Assembly (NCBI GenBank): GCA_900291925.1
Contig: UWYS01000005.1
Span: 806,001-870,000 of the forward strand
Length of the DNA: 64,000 bases
Source: Thecaphora thlaspeos
Taxonomy: Eukaryota; Basidiomycota; Ustilaginomycetes; Urocystidales; Glomosporiaceae
Direction: 5' to 3'
The position numbers and the translations under genes are program-made. The notes under the pieces were generated by a model. The model had not been told where the DNA came from and made no database searches. It worked only from the letters and a program-made list of their open reading frames with translations. This document shows, piece by piece, positions 32,637 through 44,213 of this stretch (the first letter of the stretch is position 1; each line of letters opens with the position of its first letter).

Positions 32637-33571
32637 CACAATTCAAGATTTATTATTATTCGCCACTAAGCCGGCTCGTAATCGGACGACGGTGGGCCGA
32701 CTACAAACCAGGGTCGGATGGGGCGGCCTCGTCAAGCAGCTCGGCCGGACTCTCGCTCGGTCGGGGGGAAGTGGCCAAGTGCCGCCACGAATTATTGTCT
32801 GTGGGCGAGGAGCAGCGCAGCGCACGTTGGGACAGACATAGCGGCATGTGCTTGGTCGCGGCGTCGTGGTGCGCGTGCTGCCACCGCCAACGCCAACGCC
32901 AATCCTCGAGGCGTCGCCATTACCATCAACCCGACCACCATCCCATCGCCGCCTCTCCTCTCTTCAACGGCAACGGGCTCCTTTTTCGCGCACCCTCTTC
33001 AACCACGCCTCCCCTCTTATCCGCCGACGTTTGACTCGCAATCTCCAACCTCCAACCACCACCACCCTGCCTCCGCTCTTCACCGCCTTCTTTCTCTTTT
33101 CCCCGCCCACCGACGCCACACGTCCTTTGCCACCCCGGGATCCCTGTGCGCTGCCTTGCCCCGTTCCGACTGCGTCGTTCGCACCTTGCCTCCGCACCGA
33201 GGACAGCCGCAGACCTGGCCGACGAACATCTCGCACCTCTTCGGAACCAGTCAGACTCTCGCCGTCCTCACTGCTAACAGACCGAACCACCCGTCAGTCG
33301 CCCGTCTAGCTTCGGCGCACCTCTTTACGATCTTCCGCCTCGGATTCAACTCTCTCTCGCGCGCTAGCCTTCTGGGTCGCCGAGCCTGGTTTCAACACTA
33401 GCCAGGTCTTCTCGCTTCCTTCGTCTCCCCTTTCGCTCTTTGGTCCCTTTCTTATCTTCGGGCAGATCCGCTCCATCACGAGTGGCTCAGCTTGAGCTCT
33501 CCATCTGGCAGGTCCGAATCTTGCGGGCATCTTGTCTCCGCTCCCTAGCCGGCCGCCTGATCATCTCGGAG

Positions 33572-36500
33572 ATGTCGGCGCCAGCCTCTGCAACGTCGAG
33601 CACTTCGTCTATGGGTTCGGCGCCGCCCATGCTCTCCCTCCCCCGTGTCCTGCTGAGACGCCTCGCCGTCCGCGCATCAAAGAGCCCCATCGAGGTCGTC
33701 GTCACCATCTTCATCATCGTCACCCTCGCCTACTTCCAGCTTCTGCACGCTGTCACGCATTCCAACTTCTTCGAGCCCATCAGCAGAGAGGCCGCTTCGC
33801 TCGCTGCCGAGTCGTCCATCTCGGCGCCATGGGCAAGCTTCTCTAGGCACAGTTCCCCGGAGGACCGGGCCCCCGCTGTCTCCGGCACCGATGATCTCGG
33901 CACGATCTACATGCGCAAGGCTGGAGACGGCAACCTCTGGGAGCCCCTCTCGCACCAGATGCTCAATGAGCAGCTCGGCCGAAGCGGCGCTGATCCTTCC
34001 GCGGTCTTCGTCAACGGCGTCCAGTCCTTCGTCATCGAGTCGGTTCTCGTCACCGACGCCATGGAGAGCGGCGCGAGCCCCCTAATCAGCAAGGCCGTCC
34101 TGCCCTCGATGGCGGACCGGCTGGCCAGGGCCGTCGCTCAGGGCGAAAAGGTGGCCACCCATCACGTCCTGAACCAGTCGGGCGGCCTTCAAGCCTACCT
34201 CATCGGCAAGAGCTTCTCCGAGGCTACCTCAATCTCAGAGGACGAGGATCGACAGAGCTTCCTCCAGTCTACTTCGGACCCCGAGCTTCTCTCGCAGCTG
34301 CTCGAGCAGAGTCTGCAGGCCGTTGATCGCCCCGCCGCTTTTGCGGCGCCTGGCTCCAAGGCCCGCCTCGACGGAACCCATGACGGCCTACGGGTCGTCG
34401 CTCTGGTCCCAGATGGCGAGTTTGACCCCTATGCCCCAAACAAGCTCAAGGGACGCCGCTCGGGCGTCATGACCGAGGAGCTCATGAGCATCAAGTGGAT
34501 GGCCTACGCTGTTCGCGCTCTCATCATCCGCCTCTGGGCGCTCGTCCACAAAGCCGACTCTACCGACATCTTTGTGATGCTCTCCGCCTACGTCCTGATG
34601 CACGCCACCTTTGTCAATCTCTTCCTGTCCATGCGCAAGTTCGGCAGCAAATTCTGGCTGGGTGAGTTCTGGCTGCGTTGCTTGCGGATCTGGCTCTCAG
34701 GCTTATTATTGGTGGAGGCGACCTGTCGACTGACCGTGATGCCACTCAACTTTGCATCGACCCACGCAGGTATCTCGGTCCTCATCTCCTCGATCTTCGC
34801 TTTCTTGCTGTCGCTCACCTTTGCCTATCTGCTCGGCGTCACGGTCGATCCGATCTGCTTGTCTGAGGCGCTGCCGTTCCTCGTGATCCTGGTCGGTTTC
34901 GAGAAGCCGTACCTCCTGACCCGCGCCGTCTTTACGCATCCCGCCATCGCCCCCAGCCAGACGAACGCCGCCTCAGCCTGCAGCCAGCCCGACTTCTTCC
35001 TCGACGGATTAGAGGAGCCCGGAATCAACGGCCCTGCCAAGGGCGGCGATAAGAAGGCCGCCGACTCGAGGGAACAGTCTTTTGTCCGAGCCCTCACCGA
35101 GCGCCTCAAGAAGGAGGCATCGATCCGGTGGTCCGCGCCGAACCCGGTGCCAGCCCACGAGGTGGTCGTCGCCGCTGTCAACCGCGTCGGCGTACCGATC
35201 GTCCGCGACTATGTCATTGAGATTGCCGTAATGGCCGTTGGCGCCACATCCGGCGTCAGCGGGCTGCGCGAGTTCTGCCAGCTGGCCGCGCTCATCCTGC
35301 TGTTCGACTGCATCTTCCTCTTCTCCTTCTACGTCTCAATCCTCACCATCATGGTCGAGGTTCACCGCATCAAGATCACCCGAGGCATGCGCCACATCCG
35401 CCCCGGCACGCCTCCCAATGTCGACTCAGACGAGGCCGCCACCGATCCCGTCAGCCCGACGTCGGACTCGTCGTCCCGCGACGTCAGCCCGGCCCGCAAG
35501 CAGAGGCCTCTATGGAAGCGGGCGGTCAAGCTGGTACTGGGTAGGGTGCCGTTTGAGAAGTGTAGCAGCAAGGAGAGCCCCGTGGCCCGCCTCAAGCTCC
35601 TCCTGATTGCGTCCTTCCTGATTCTGCACTCGTTCAACCTCGTTTCCACCCTCACAACCAACTCGGCCCTGACACGCCACCACACCACCAACGAGCCTTC
35701 GCCCTACCAATCCGTTGTCGAGACATCGAGCATCTTCACCTCCCAGTCGGCGGCCGGCCTCCTGGCGGAGTTGGCTGCCAGTCAGTCCCAAGACGTCAAC
35801 CTCCTCGCTCGCGTCTCCGAGCCGACCATCCTGGTTCTCTTAGACACCAAGGCGACGTCGCCTACCTCGAGGAACGCGCTCGCCAGCGCCGCGCTGAACG
35901 CGTCCGGCGTCAGCTCGTCGACCGCCACCTCCAATACGGCCCGCTCTGCCTCGATTGGCCGCAGCAGCTCGTCGCTGGCCGTGCTCGACAGCTTCATGAG
36001 CGGCTGGACCGTCGTCGTCGGAGACCCGGTCATCAGCAAGTGGATGTCGCTGGCGCTCGGCATCAGCATCTTCCTCAACGCCTACCTCCTCAAGGGCATC
36101 GCCAACGGTAACGCCGCCGTCGCAGAGGGCAACGCCGCCGGCGCCGCCGCCTATGCCGCCGCTCGGTTCCTCGGCGCCCATCTCGAAAGCGAAGCGCGTG
36201 CCGTCGACGGCAAGACTGGTCGGACCGGACGTTGGAACGGAAGGGACGGCAAGCCGCCCCTCGTGCTGCGGGGCGCGAGCACCGACAGCGTTGCCGACTA
36301 CCATAAGAGATTGGCAGCCGCCTCGGCCGGTGCGGCTGCTGGTCCCATATCGAAGCTCGCCCATGAGGGCGAGAAGATGCCGAACGTCCTCTCCGATGAC
36401 ACTCCTCCTGTCGACGGACATATTCTCAAGCCCATCCCTGTTCCCGCCGCTGCCGTCTCGTCTGACGCTGCCGACGCCGTCCGCTCGCTCAAGCGCGAAG

Positions 36501-38098
36501 ACATCCCGACGAGCTCCGAGGGCGAAGGGGCGATGGCCGCTCCCGAACAGCGTAACCACGAGCTCCGCCTGGAGGACGCCACGTACGTCAGTGCGGACGG
36601 CGAGAGGATCGTTCGGCCGTTCGAGGAGCTCGTCGACATCTACGCGGGTGGCGCCGGTGTCTTCTTCCTCTCCGACGAGGAGGTGGTCCTGCTTGGGCAA
36701 AAGGGAAAGATCGCCGCTTACGCCCTCGAAAAGGTGCTACAGGACCCCGAGCGTGCCGTTCGCGTCCGACGTGCGCTCGTCTCGCGAGCATCGGCCACAA
36801 AAACCCTCGAGACGTCTTTACTACCCCACAAGGACTACGACTACTCGAAAGTGATGGGAGCGTGCTGCGAGAACGTCGTCGGCTTTATGCCAATCCCCGT
36901 TGGCATCGCCGGCCCGCTCATCATCGATGGACAGCTGCTCCCCATACCGATGGCAACGACCGAGGGCACGCTGGTCGCTTCGACCTCGCGTGGCTGCAAG
37001 GCGCTTAATGCCGGCGACGGTGTCACCACCGTCCTCACCCAAGACGCCATGACCCGTGGACCCGCGCTCGAGTTCCCCAGCATCGTCAGCGCCGCGCGCG
37101 CCAAGCGATGGATCGACTCGCAGGAGGGTGCCTCGACCATCAAGGCTGTGTTTGACTCGACCTCGCGCTTCGCTAGGCTGTCTTCACTGCGCTGCGTACT
37201 GGCCGGAAGGACGCTCTACGTCCGCTTCGCCACTGCGACCGGCGACGCGATGGGCATGAACATGATCTCGAAGGGCGTCGAAAAGGCGCTTGGCATGATG
37301 CGCGAGGACCACTTCCCTGAGATGCGCGTCCTTTCGCTCTCTGGAAACTACTGCACGGACAAGAAGCCGGCCGCGATCAACTGGATCGAGGGTCGAGGCA
37401 AGAGCGTAGTCGCTGAAGCGGTCATCTCCGGCTCGGTCGTAAAGTCGGTGCTGAAGACTTCGGTGGCGGACCTGGTCAACCTCAACACCAAGAAAAACCT
37501 GATTGGCAGCGCGATGGCGGGATCGATCGGCGGCTTCAACGCCCACGCGGCAAACATCCTGACGGCCATCTACCTCGCCACCGGGCAGGACCCGGCGCAA
37601 AACGTCGAGAGCTCCAACTGCATCACGCTGATGGAGGCCATCAACGACGGTCAGGACCTGCTGATCACGGTCTCGATGCCTTCGATCGAGGTCGGGACCG
37701 TCGGCGGCGGCACCATCCTTCCGCCGCAACGGTCGATGCTCGAGATGATTGGCGTCGCCGGGGCCCACCCGACCACGCCCGGCGCCAACGCTCAGAGGCT
37801 GGCGCGCATCATTGCGGCGGCCGTGATGGCGGGCGAGCTGTCGCTGATGGGCGCGCTCAGCGCCGGCCACCTGATCCAGGCGCACATGAAGCACAACCGC
37901 AGCGTGCCCGGCACGCCGGGGACCATGACGCCGCTGCCGCGGCCCGAGACGCCCAAGCACTTTGCCGCCAGCATGACGCCGCTCGTCGCTCCGCCGCTGC
38001 AGAGCCAGCGGGCCTCGCCGACGGGTCAGCGTGGACTCTCGGCCAGCTCCGTACCGGCTTCGGTCGACCACTCGCGGAGAAGCAGCAGCACTTCGTAG
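33572..38098 (+). CDS. HMG1: 3-hydroxy-3-methylglutaryl-CoA reductase with sterol-sensing domain
   Basis: This is an intronless gene of 1508 residues, long for the enzyme but in line with smut fungi. The ATG at 33572 ([15 protein letters not shown]) is chosen over upstream in-frame codons. A first membrane span lies near residue 45. A sterol-sensing domain of several spans lies at about 330-450 ([36 protein letters not shown]). A long Ser/Ala-rich linker follows, and the catalytic domain runs from about 1020 to 1445. Catalytic residues are visible: Glu in [10 protein letters not shown], Lys in [14 protein letters not shown], Asp in EAINDGQDL, and His in the [13 protein letters not shown] end. 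[12 protein letters not shown] is also present. It reduces HMG-CoA to mevalonate in the ER, the committed step to ergosterol. A Dap1-like gene lies 4 kb downstream. Confidence 0.97.
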   Translation: MSAPASATSSTSSMGSAPPMLSLPRVLLRRLAVRASKSPIEVVVTIFIIVTLAYFQLLHAVTHSNFFEPISREAASLAAESSISAPWASFSRHSSPEDRAPAVSGTDDLGTIYMRKAGDGNLWEPLSHQMLNEQLGRSGADPSAVFVNGVQSFVIESVLVTDAMESGASPLISKAVLPSMADRLARAVAQGEKVATHHVLNQSGGLQAYLIGKSFSEATSISEDEDRQSFLQSTSDPELLSQLLEQSLQAVDRPAAFAAPGSKARLDGTHDGLRVVALVPDGEFDPYAPNKLKGRRSGVMTEELMSIKWMAYAVRALIIRLWALVHKADSTDIFVMLSAYVLMHATFVNLFLSMRKFGSKFWLGEFWLRCLRIWLSGLLLVEATCRLTVMPLNFASTHAGISVLISSIFAFLLSLTFAYLLGVTVDPICLSEALPFLVILVGFEKPYLLTRAVFTHPAIAPSQTNAASACSQPDFFLDGLEEPGINGPAKGGDKKAADSREQSFVRALTERLKKEASIRWSAPNPVPAHEVVVAAVNRVGVPIVRDYVIEIAVMAVGATSGVSGLREFCQLAALILLFDCIFLFSFYVSILTIMVEVHRIKITRGMRHIRPGTPPNVDSDEAATDPVSPTSDSSSRDVSPARKQRPLWKRAVKLVLGRVPFEKCSSKESPVARLKLLLIASFLILHSFNLVSTLTTNSALTRHHTTNEPSPYQSVVETSSIFTSQSAAGLLAELAASQSQDVNLLARVSEPTILVLLDTKATSPTSRNALASAALNASGVSSSTATSNTARSASIGRSSSSLAVLDSFMSGWTVVVGDPVISKWMSLALGISIFLNAYLLKGIANGNAAVAEGNAAGAAAYAAARFLGAHLESEARAVDGKTGRTGRWNGRDGKPPLVLRGASTDSVADYHKRLAAASAGAAAGPISKLAHEGEKMPNVLSDDTPPVDGHILKPIPVPAAAVSSDAADAVRSLKREDIPTSSEGEGAMAAPEQRNHELRLEDATYVSADGERIVRPFEELVDIYAGGAGVFFLSDEEVVLLGQKGKIAAYALEKVLQDPERAVRVRRALVSRASATKTLETSLLPHKDYDYSKVMGACCENVVGFMPIPVGIAGPLIIDGQLLPIPMATTEGTLVASTSRGCKALNAGDGVTTVLTQDAMTRGPALEFPSIVSAARAKRWIDSQEGASTIKAVFDSTSRFARLSSLRCVLAGRTLYVRFATATGDAMGMNMISKGVEKALGMMREDHFPEMRVLSLSGNYCTDKKPAAINWIEGRGKSVVAEAVISGSVVKSVLKTSVADLVNLNTKKNLIGSAMAGSIGGFNAHAANILTAIYLATGQDPAQNVESSNCITLMEAINDGQDLLITVSMPSIEVGTVGGGTILPPQRSMLEMIGVAGAHPTTPGANAQRLARIIAAAVMAGELSLMGALSAGHLIQAHMKHNRSVPGTPGTMTPLPRPETPKHFAASMTPLVAPPLQSQRASPTGQRGLSASSVPASVDHSRRSSSTS

Positions 38099-38614
38099 CC
38101 ACACGATTCCTCCTTCGGGCCTGCATTGAGGTCAAGTGGCCTTCTGTATGGACTTGTATGTCTTTCGCTTTCTAACACCACGCTCTTTACGTTGCCGCAA
38201 GCTAGCTGCGTTCGGTCGGGTCGGGTAGTCTTTGTCCTGCCTCCGGTCCCTGGCTCGACGCTGGACCGCCGTCATCGCTCGACGCGCTGGCAGGAAAGAT
38301 GGTGGCCATTCGTCCTGTATGCTATTTGCTTTCACTCTGCTCTCCCGGGGGCTTTCGGTGCAGGACGACATGCGCGCGCCGACCGCCGTTCTCGTATGGA
38401 CCAAGCTTCGCATATTACCTGTATCGCCGCGCTATCGGTCGTCCCATACCTCATCTGCTTGTCATGTGAATACAAAACTAGATTTCGCCTCGTCGCTGTT
38501 TGCTGTTCGATGGTCGTTCCGCCTCTCGCAAGGCATGCGTGTGTGTGATGCAGTGGCCGTCTCGCGTTAACTTCGCTAGGCTTGGCTGTGGTGACGTGTC
38601 ACGCCACCGTTCGA
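38099..38614. other. convergent 3' intergenic region
   Basis: This is 516 bp between the stops of HMGR and the PITH gene. No coding signal is seen. Confidence 0.5.
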
Positions 38615-39471
38615 TTACTGGCCATGACCGAGACCTCCAGCGCCCATCTCAGTGCCCTTGACCTTGTGGTGGTCCTTTAAGCTTGGAGCGGCCTCGTAGA
38701 CGATGTTGAGGGGACCCTCCCTTCTCATCTCCCTATGTTCTCCCTTGAAGGCGACAAAGTAGATTCTCGAAGTGTCTGCGCCCTGGCTGGAGGGTATGAA
38801 GAGGGTGATGGACCTGACATCGGGGAACTTGGCGGGTTTGAGCGGGATCTCGACCACCTCTCTCGTGACTGGGATGGAAGTGAGTTTCTGCGCAGGTCGA
38901 CCAGCGTCTTGGCCCCTTGCGACGTCCGGAAGCGATGAGAGATCGTTGGCCGTATCGAAATCGAGATCGTCCCTGTTGATGTAGAGGTGGATCTCGGAAG
39001 GTGTCTGTTCCAAAGGTCCCGTCTTGAGGATGAGAGAACGTAGCTTCACGCTGCCGGTAAATGGCACCGTTAGGAGGAGTTGGTCGTCGGCGGAGGATTC
39101 GAGGAAGTCGGTCTCAGAGAGTCGTTGGTCCCATGCTTTCAGGATGCGGACGCCCGAGCCCTGGAAAGAAGGAAGAAGTGTGGTGGTCGCCGTGTCAGAG
39201 CGCAGGCGAGGAGGAAAAGCAACGAGTGGGACTTACAGGTGTCTCCTCGTTAAGCGCAACAACACCGTCTCTGTTGATGCAGGCATAGAGCAGATCTTGT
39301 GGGCCCTGTTCCGTTCAATCCGCATCATTGCGTGAATGGTGAGCTGTCGCCGCCGTCGCCGTCGCTACAGTTTAATCAAGATAAAGGCAAGAGGATACGC
39401 ACCTCGCCAGGTCTGATATGGTCATCATCGTCGTGGCCGTGGCCGCACGATCCGTCGTGACAGTGTGACAT
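38615..39471 (-). CDS. PITH-domain protein (thioredoxin-like C-terminal domain family)
   Basis: The exons are 39471..39403, 39305..39237 and 39160..38615, all in phase 0, giving 227 residues. The N-terminus is His/Asp-rich (MSHCHDGSCGHGHDDDDH), which could bind metal. It is followed by LLYACINRDGVVALNE, GVRILKAWDQRLSETDFLES and the PITH core (DDQLLLTVPFTGSVKLRSL, FPDVRSITLFIPSS, YFVAFKGEH). The domain has a jelly-roll fold and is found alone or after thioredoxin. In human TXNL1 it contacts the proteasome. No thioredoxin domain is present here. Exact role unknown. Confidence 0.9.
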
Positions 39472-39935
39472 GGTTTGTCGTCTGTTGGCCGTGGGGATGG
39501 GGGTTGCTTGGAGGTGGTGTGTGTGAAGCTGGAAGACGACGAGGAAGGCGTAGGGCTGAAGAAAGTGTTGCTCTCGCGGTGACCTTTGCTGGGGCCTCGC
39601 AAACCCCCCCAATGCCCTTGCCCAAAGAAAGCGGCCGTGTGGCGGCATCATTATGTAGGCAAGAGTGGCGCAACGGCGGGACACGCACACACAGCGCAGT
39701 CACACACGCCTCACGCCCCACCGGTGTTCCGCTATCTTCTCGAGCCTTCCGTCGCTCGCCACCACAGCCATTCCTCTGCCAGGCCCATGCGAGATACAGC
39801 ATGCAACCATCCGGCGTTACGAAACGTCAAATTACAACAAACATCAGAGTCGAACGCGAGCACGGCAAGGCCCCCTTCAGCGCTTGAAGGCGACCGCCCC
39901 TGCCGCTGCATGAGCAGGTGCCCACCCGACGACAT
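39472..39935. other. intergenic region upstream of the PITH gene
   Basis: This 464-bp region separates two genes on the same strand (DRG1 end, PITH start). No gene is seen. Confidence 0.5.
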
Positions 39936-41324
39936 TTAGCGCTTGAAGATCGTCACGCAGTCCTCATCTTCCAGGATGTGGTCAGCGCCGACACGCTGTC
40001 CGCGTGGGTGCTTGGCCGACTTGCCCCACACCATCGCGCTGCACGGCGTGAAAGGAAATGGCAAGATGGAAGCGAGAATGATGTCAGCATCTAAAAGGGC
40101 CTATGGCGCTCGAATGCTGCGAGGCGACCGGGGAGCTGGGTTGGGACAGGCTTTGTGAAGGAGGGAGACGTACAACTTGAACTGCTTGATAATCTCCTTG
40201 TGGATCGCGTTGCAGAAGTCCTCCACCGTGCTCTTGCCGTTCTTCAGCACGACAGGCGAGCTGTAGTCGGGCACCGAGCCCCTCGGCTTCGTGTAGACGC
40301 GAACGAGATTGAGCATCTCCCACATCTTTTCGACGAGCTCGTCGTCGACGTTCCACCAGTGCTGCGACGAGATGGGGACCGAGTTGGGGATCTTGTAGAG
40401 CAGATCGAGCTCCTCGATCGAGATCGAGTCGATCTTATTGAGCACGTAGATGCAAGGGACGTAGATGCGGTTGCCCTCGATGACGTCGATCAACTCTTCG
40501 ATGTTGGCGTCCTGGCGGAAGGCGACGTCGGCATTCGAGATGCGGTACTCGGAGAGCACCGCCTTGATCTCGTCGTTGTCGAGCTGGGTTAGCGGCACGG
40601 TGTTGGTGATCGAGATGCCGCCCTTTTCCTTGCGGCGCACGATGATATTTGGCGGCTGCTTGTTGAGGCGAATGCCGAAGCCTTCCAACTCGTTCTCGAT
40701 GATCGCCTTGTCTTTCTGTTATGAGAACGCGCACGGTGACAAAAGAGCAAGAAGAGCAACAAGCGCAAGCGTAAGCGATCAGGCCTCCACCATTTCCCTT
40801 CGCAAATGTTGGACGTCTCCATCGCTCGCCCGGCTGTGGCCGCCGCCATGTCTACTCACCAATGGCTTGCCGACGTCGAGCACAATGAAGATAAGGTTGC
40901 ACGTTCTCGCCACGGCAATGACCTGCCTGCCTCGACCCTTACCGTCCTTGGCACCTTCGATGATACCCGGCAGATCGATGATCTGAATCGGCGCGCCGTG
41001 TACCTTCATGGTACCGGGTACGGATGTGAGGGTGGTGAACTCGTACGCTGCCGCTTCTGATGTTGTGCCGGTCAGTCCGGACATAAGGGTACTCTTGCCG
41101 ACCGATGGGAACCCTACGAAGCCGACGCTGGCGATACCCGTCTTTGCCACATCAAAGCCTACGCCCGCTCCGCCACCTCCGCCTCCGCTGGGGGCGATGA
41201 GCTCGCGCTTCAGCTTTGCGAGCTTGGCACGGAGCTGGCCGAGATGGTAGGCAGTAGCCTTGTTCTTCTGCGTCTTGGCCATCTCCTCCTCGACCTCCTT
41301 GATCTTCTGAACGGTTGTCGACAT
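39936..41324 (-). CDS. RBG1: Developmentally regulated GTP-binding protein 1 (Rbg1/DRG1)
   Basis: The exons are 41324..40860, 40715..40174 and 40038..39936, giving 369 residues, the normal DRG1 length. An N-terminal helical region ([20 protein letters not shown]) is followed by an OBG-type G domain with G1 [10 protein letters not shown]3 [16 protein letters not shown] and G4 NKID. The family S5D2L-like insertion also lies within it, and a C-terminal TGS domain ([32 protein letters not shown]) closes the protein. With its partner Tma46/DFRP1 it associates with translating ribosomes and relieves pausing. A short glycine run (SGGGGGGAG) sits before the G1 loop. Confidence 0.96.
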
Positions 41325-41898
41325 GCTGGGCGGTTGAGTGCCGTTGGTCGGCTACCTTGAGAATGAGGTGGTGTGCTGGGTTACGCGTGGCCTAGGGTGG
41401 GGGCGAGCTGGAGCGAGTGCGAATCTGTTTGTGTGCGTGTCCGGTGCTTGCGCCAACCGAGGATGCCGTAGGTGTCTAGGTGGTGGGAGGTTTAGGTGGT
41501 GGTGGTTGGACGAGGGCGAGGGTGGCCCAGGAAGCCCTCAAGGTGCCTCCTCGCTCGCCGCTGGCTTCGATCACGCGCCCAAATTTTGTGGCCTTTTCCC
41601 TGGCTGGTTTGGCTGTGAGCTGGCTCAACCGCTGCTCCTCGGCTCCGAGGGACGTATCGTGCGCACCCGCTGCAGCTGTGAGCTGGAGCCTGGCTTGTGC
41701 TCCACTTTCGCCCTCACCAAGCAGTCAGCAGCCCCGGCTTCCTAGTCCAGCCGACGGCCGCCGCCTGCACCTTGCCCGTTCGCTCTCCTGACTACATTCC
41801 CCTTCTCGTCAGGCCATCTCTCGGCATTGTCACCATTCTCCACCAGCGCATCCTACGCTCCTAACGACGCTCTTTGCACCAGACAGGCCTAAGGCACA
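41325..41898. other. divergent promoter region, DRG1 and Dap1-like gene
   Basis: This is 574 bp between divergent starts, with GGT-rich sequence near 41480-41520. No TATA box is seen. Confidence 0.5.
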
Positions 41899-42627
41899 AT
41901 GGAACCCTCTACTAAGCCCACTCAGTGAGTACTGAGCATTGCTGCGGCCGCCCTACCTACCGGCGGAAGGACCCAAAGCTGACCACGGGCTCCTTTCGCT
42001 CTTCTCGGCGATGTTCACCTCCCAGGCCTCCCAAGGACGACCCTATCACCGTCGAAGAACTCAGGCAGTATGACGGAGGCGACGCCGGCAAGCCCGTCTA
42101 CGTCGCCGTCAAGGGAACCGTATTTGACGTCTCGCCTCGGAGGGAGATGTACAGTGAGTCCCGCACTGTTCCATCTCACGAGATCTCGCCTCTGCCTTCA
42201 ACTTGCTGACCGCATCTCTCTCTTCTGTCCAACCGACGGTAAAGGCCCGGGAAGCGGCTACTCGGTCTTTGCTGGAAAGGATGGCTCACGAGGTCTCGGT
42301 ATGTCGGACCTCAAGCCGGAGAACGCCGTGGCGGATTACTCGACGCTCGACGAGAAGGAGATGAAGGTCCTTAACGACTGGGTGAGTACTTCTTTTCTTT
42401 CGATCCGTTGAAGCTGCATACAGCTCACACGCATGCTCGCGTCCTCGCCCCGCAACCTGATGCTTCTGTTTACCACCCGAAGCATGCCTACTATACCAAG
42501 GTAAGCTCATGTCGCACGTCAGCGTCGAGCGTCGCCCCCTTGAAGAAGTCTGACCTTTCCGCTCCACGGCTTTCAACATTCTCTGCACACTCAGCGCTAC
42601 AACATCGTCGGCAAGGTCGTCCCCTAA
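41899..42627 (+). CDS. small MAPR/cytochrome b5-like haem-binding protein (Dap1-like)
   Basis: Five exons: 41899..41924, 42026..42153, 42245..42381, 42483..42500 and 42595..42627. Phases agree throughout, and the protein has 113 residues. It is almost entirely a membrane-associated progesterone receptor (MAPR) domain: ITVEELRQYDGG, VYVAVKGTVFDV, GSGYSVFAGKDGSRGLG, EKEMKVLNDW and the closing RYNIVGKVV. Dap1/PGRMC proteins bind haem and support cytochrome P450 Erg11 in sterol synthesis. Unlike Dap1, this one has no N-terminal membrane span. Exon 4 is only 18 nt and encodes HAYYTK. It is needed to link NDW to RYNIVGK, the usual W-x(5,6)-RY spacing. It could alternatively be another MAPR subfamily. 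Confidence 0.85.
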
Positions 42628-42795
42628 ACGCACCTCCCAGCGATCGTTCTGTTGTGTCCATTTCTGCAATACCAGCGTTTCCCCAGAAAAGAAAACGAAA
42701 AGACGGTAGAATTCTCCTATCGAGGCTGAATGACAGAGCGCCGACGATAAGATAGGCAGGATTGAAGCACATATTTAAAGCTGAGAAGGAGCGCA

Positions 42796-43816
42796 TCATG
42801 GCGCCAGACGGCTGACCTGCCACTTGTCGTCGTAGGCGGCCACCTTTGAGTCGATGTCTCGGGTGTATCTGGCGACAAGCAGAGCGAAAGGAACGAGGGA
42901 GACAGAGTTGAGCGCACTTGCTCGGGAGAAAGGCTGCGAGCCCGCACCATCCAAGGGACACTCACCGGAACCTGTCGTGCAGCCTGTTCGGTCGACCCGC
43001 CCAGAACTCGATCTCATCCGGCACGATCCTGAAGCCGCCCCAGTGGTCGGGAAGCGGTACATCCTTGTTCTCGCCCTGCCACTTCTCGCTTTCCGTGAGA
43101 CCGGCGGCGCCGGGTACGCCCAGTTCCTTCTCCTTGCTCCTCACCAGCTCCTCGAGCTGGGCACGGCTCTCGATCTCGGACGACTGCGGCGACGCCCACG
43201 CTCCGATGCGCGAGCCGATGGGTCGCGAGTCAAAGTACCGCTTGGATTCCTCCGTCGTCAGCTTGAAGGCCTTGCCGCAGACTCGCACAGAGCGGGAGAG
43301 CGGCTGCCAGAAGAAGGTGATCGAACAGAACGGGTTGGCGGCCAACTCGCGGCCCTTGCGCGAGTCGTAATTGGTGAAGAAGAGAAAGCCTTCCGGATCG
43401 ATCTGCTTGAGCAGCACCACCCGAGCAGAGGGCCGGACGAAGCCCGCGCTACCCGACGATGTCTGCGTCGGAAGTGCGGCGGTGCAGAGCGTCATGGCCT
43501 CCGGCTCGGCCACCTTCTTCTCGACGGCAAACTTGAACCAGCGGTCGAACTGCTCCATCGGCGAGCGAGCGAGGCCGCTCTCGGACAGACCATCCGTCTT
43601 GTACTGGTTGTGCGTCGTAATCGCCGTCAAGGGCTTGCCGTCATTGCTCTGCGTTGTCGAGGCGTCCATCTTGGCGGCAAGCGCGGAAGAGGAAAGAGGG
43701 CGGCGAGCCGGAGAGATGGGTCTGATTGTCTTGGCGATGGCCTGTATCAGTCTATGAGTGGCGGGGCGGTAGAGGGTCGAGAAGGCTTGTTGTGATGCAG
43801 CGCGACCGGCGAGCAT
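42796..43816 (-). CDS. PDX3: Pyridoxamine 5'-phosphate oxidase
   Basis: The exons are 43816..42966 and 42868..42796 (phase 2, GTGAGT donor), 307 residues. The first 50 residues are rich in Arg, Ala and Ser without acids (MLAGRAASQQAFSTLYRPAT), like a mitochondrial presequence. A second in-frame ATG (MDASTTQ) could give a cytosolic form. The FMN-binding core is visible (SARVVLLKQIDPEGFLFFTN, DSRKGRELAANPFCSITFFW, RSVRVCGKAFKLT, SRPIGSRIGAWASPQS). So is the family end (VPDEIEFWAGRPNRLHDR, then WQVSRLAP in exon 2). It oxidises pyridoxamine and pyridoxine phosphate to pyridoxal phosphate with FMN. It is divergent from MIC10. Confidence 0.95.
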
Positions 43817-44213
43817 ACGAGTCAGCGGATGTGGTGAACAGGAAGGGTGGTGGCGTCGTGATGACGTTTCGGAGGGTTAGAGTGGTGGAGGTGGTGGGGT
43901 CCTGCCTTGGCTAATTCGAGAGTGTGGAGGGCGAACCGTGCCCTTCCGGCCGTGAAGAGCGAGCGCGCCCCGGCTGCGATCGGGGAAGCAGCCGCCGCCG
44001 CTCGCTCGGAATGCGGTGCCCTCGCGCTTTCTTCTTGGTGTTGCAGGCGGCACGCGGGCGGACGGACGGGCAGGCAAGCGGCAGTCTGGCCGTCATCGGA
44101 CTGCACCACCTCCAGTTCCGAATCTCCATCCGGTCCATCCCTTCTCTCAACACTTCTCAGCCATCACCACCACGAGCTATCCCTCATATTTCTCTCACAC
44201 ATAGCCAACCAAG
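43817..44213. other. divergent promoter region, PDX3 and MIC10
   Basis: A 397-bp region with no gene. A GTGGTGGAGGTGGTGG stretch lies near 43882. Confidence 0.5.

Larger units (their letters stand above)
32003..33571. other. intergenic region and long HMGR leader
   Basis: This is 1.57 kb between CLU1 and HMG-CoA reductase. It contains a CT microsatellite (32221-32258) and a CTGCTGC repeat (32609-32636). From about 32890 it becomes strongly pyrimidine-rich. The reading frame of HMGR is open upstream of its assigned ATG, but the added residues are not family-like. Confidence 0.5.
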
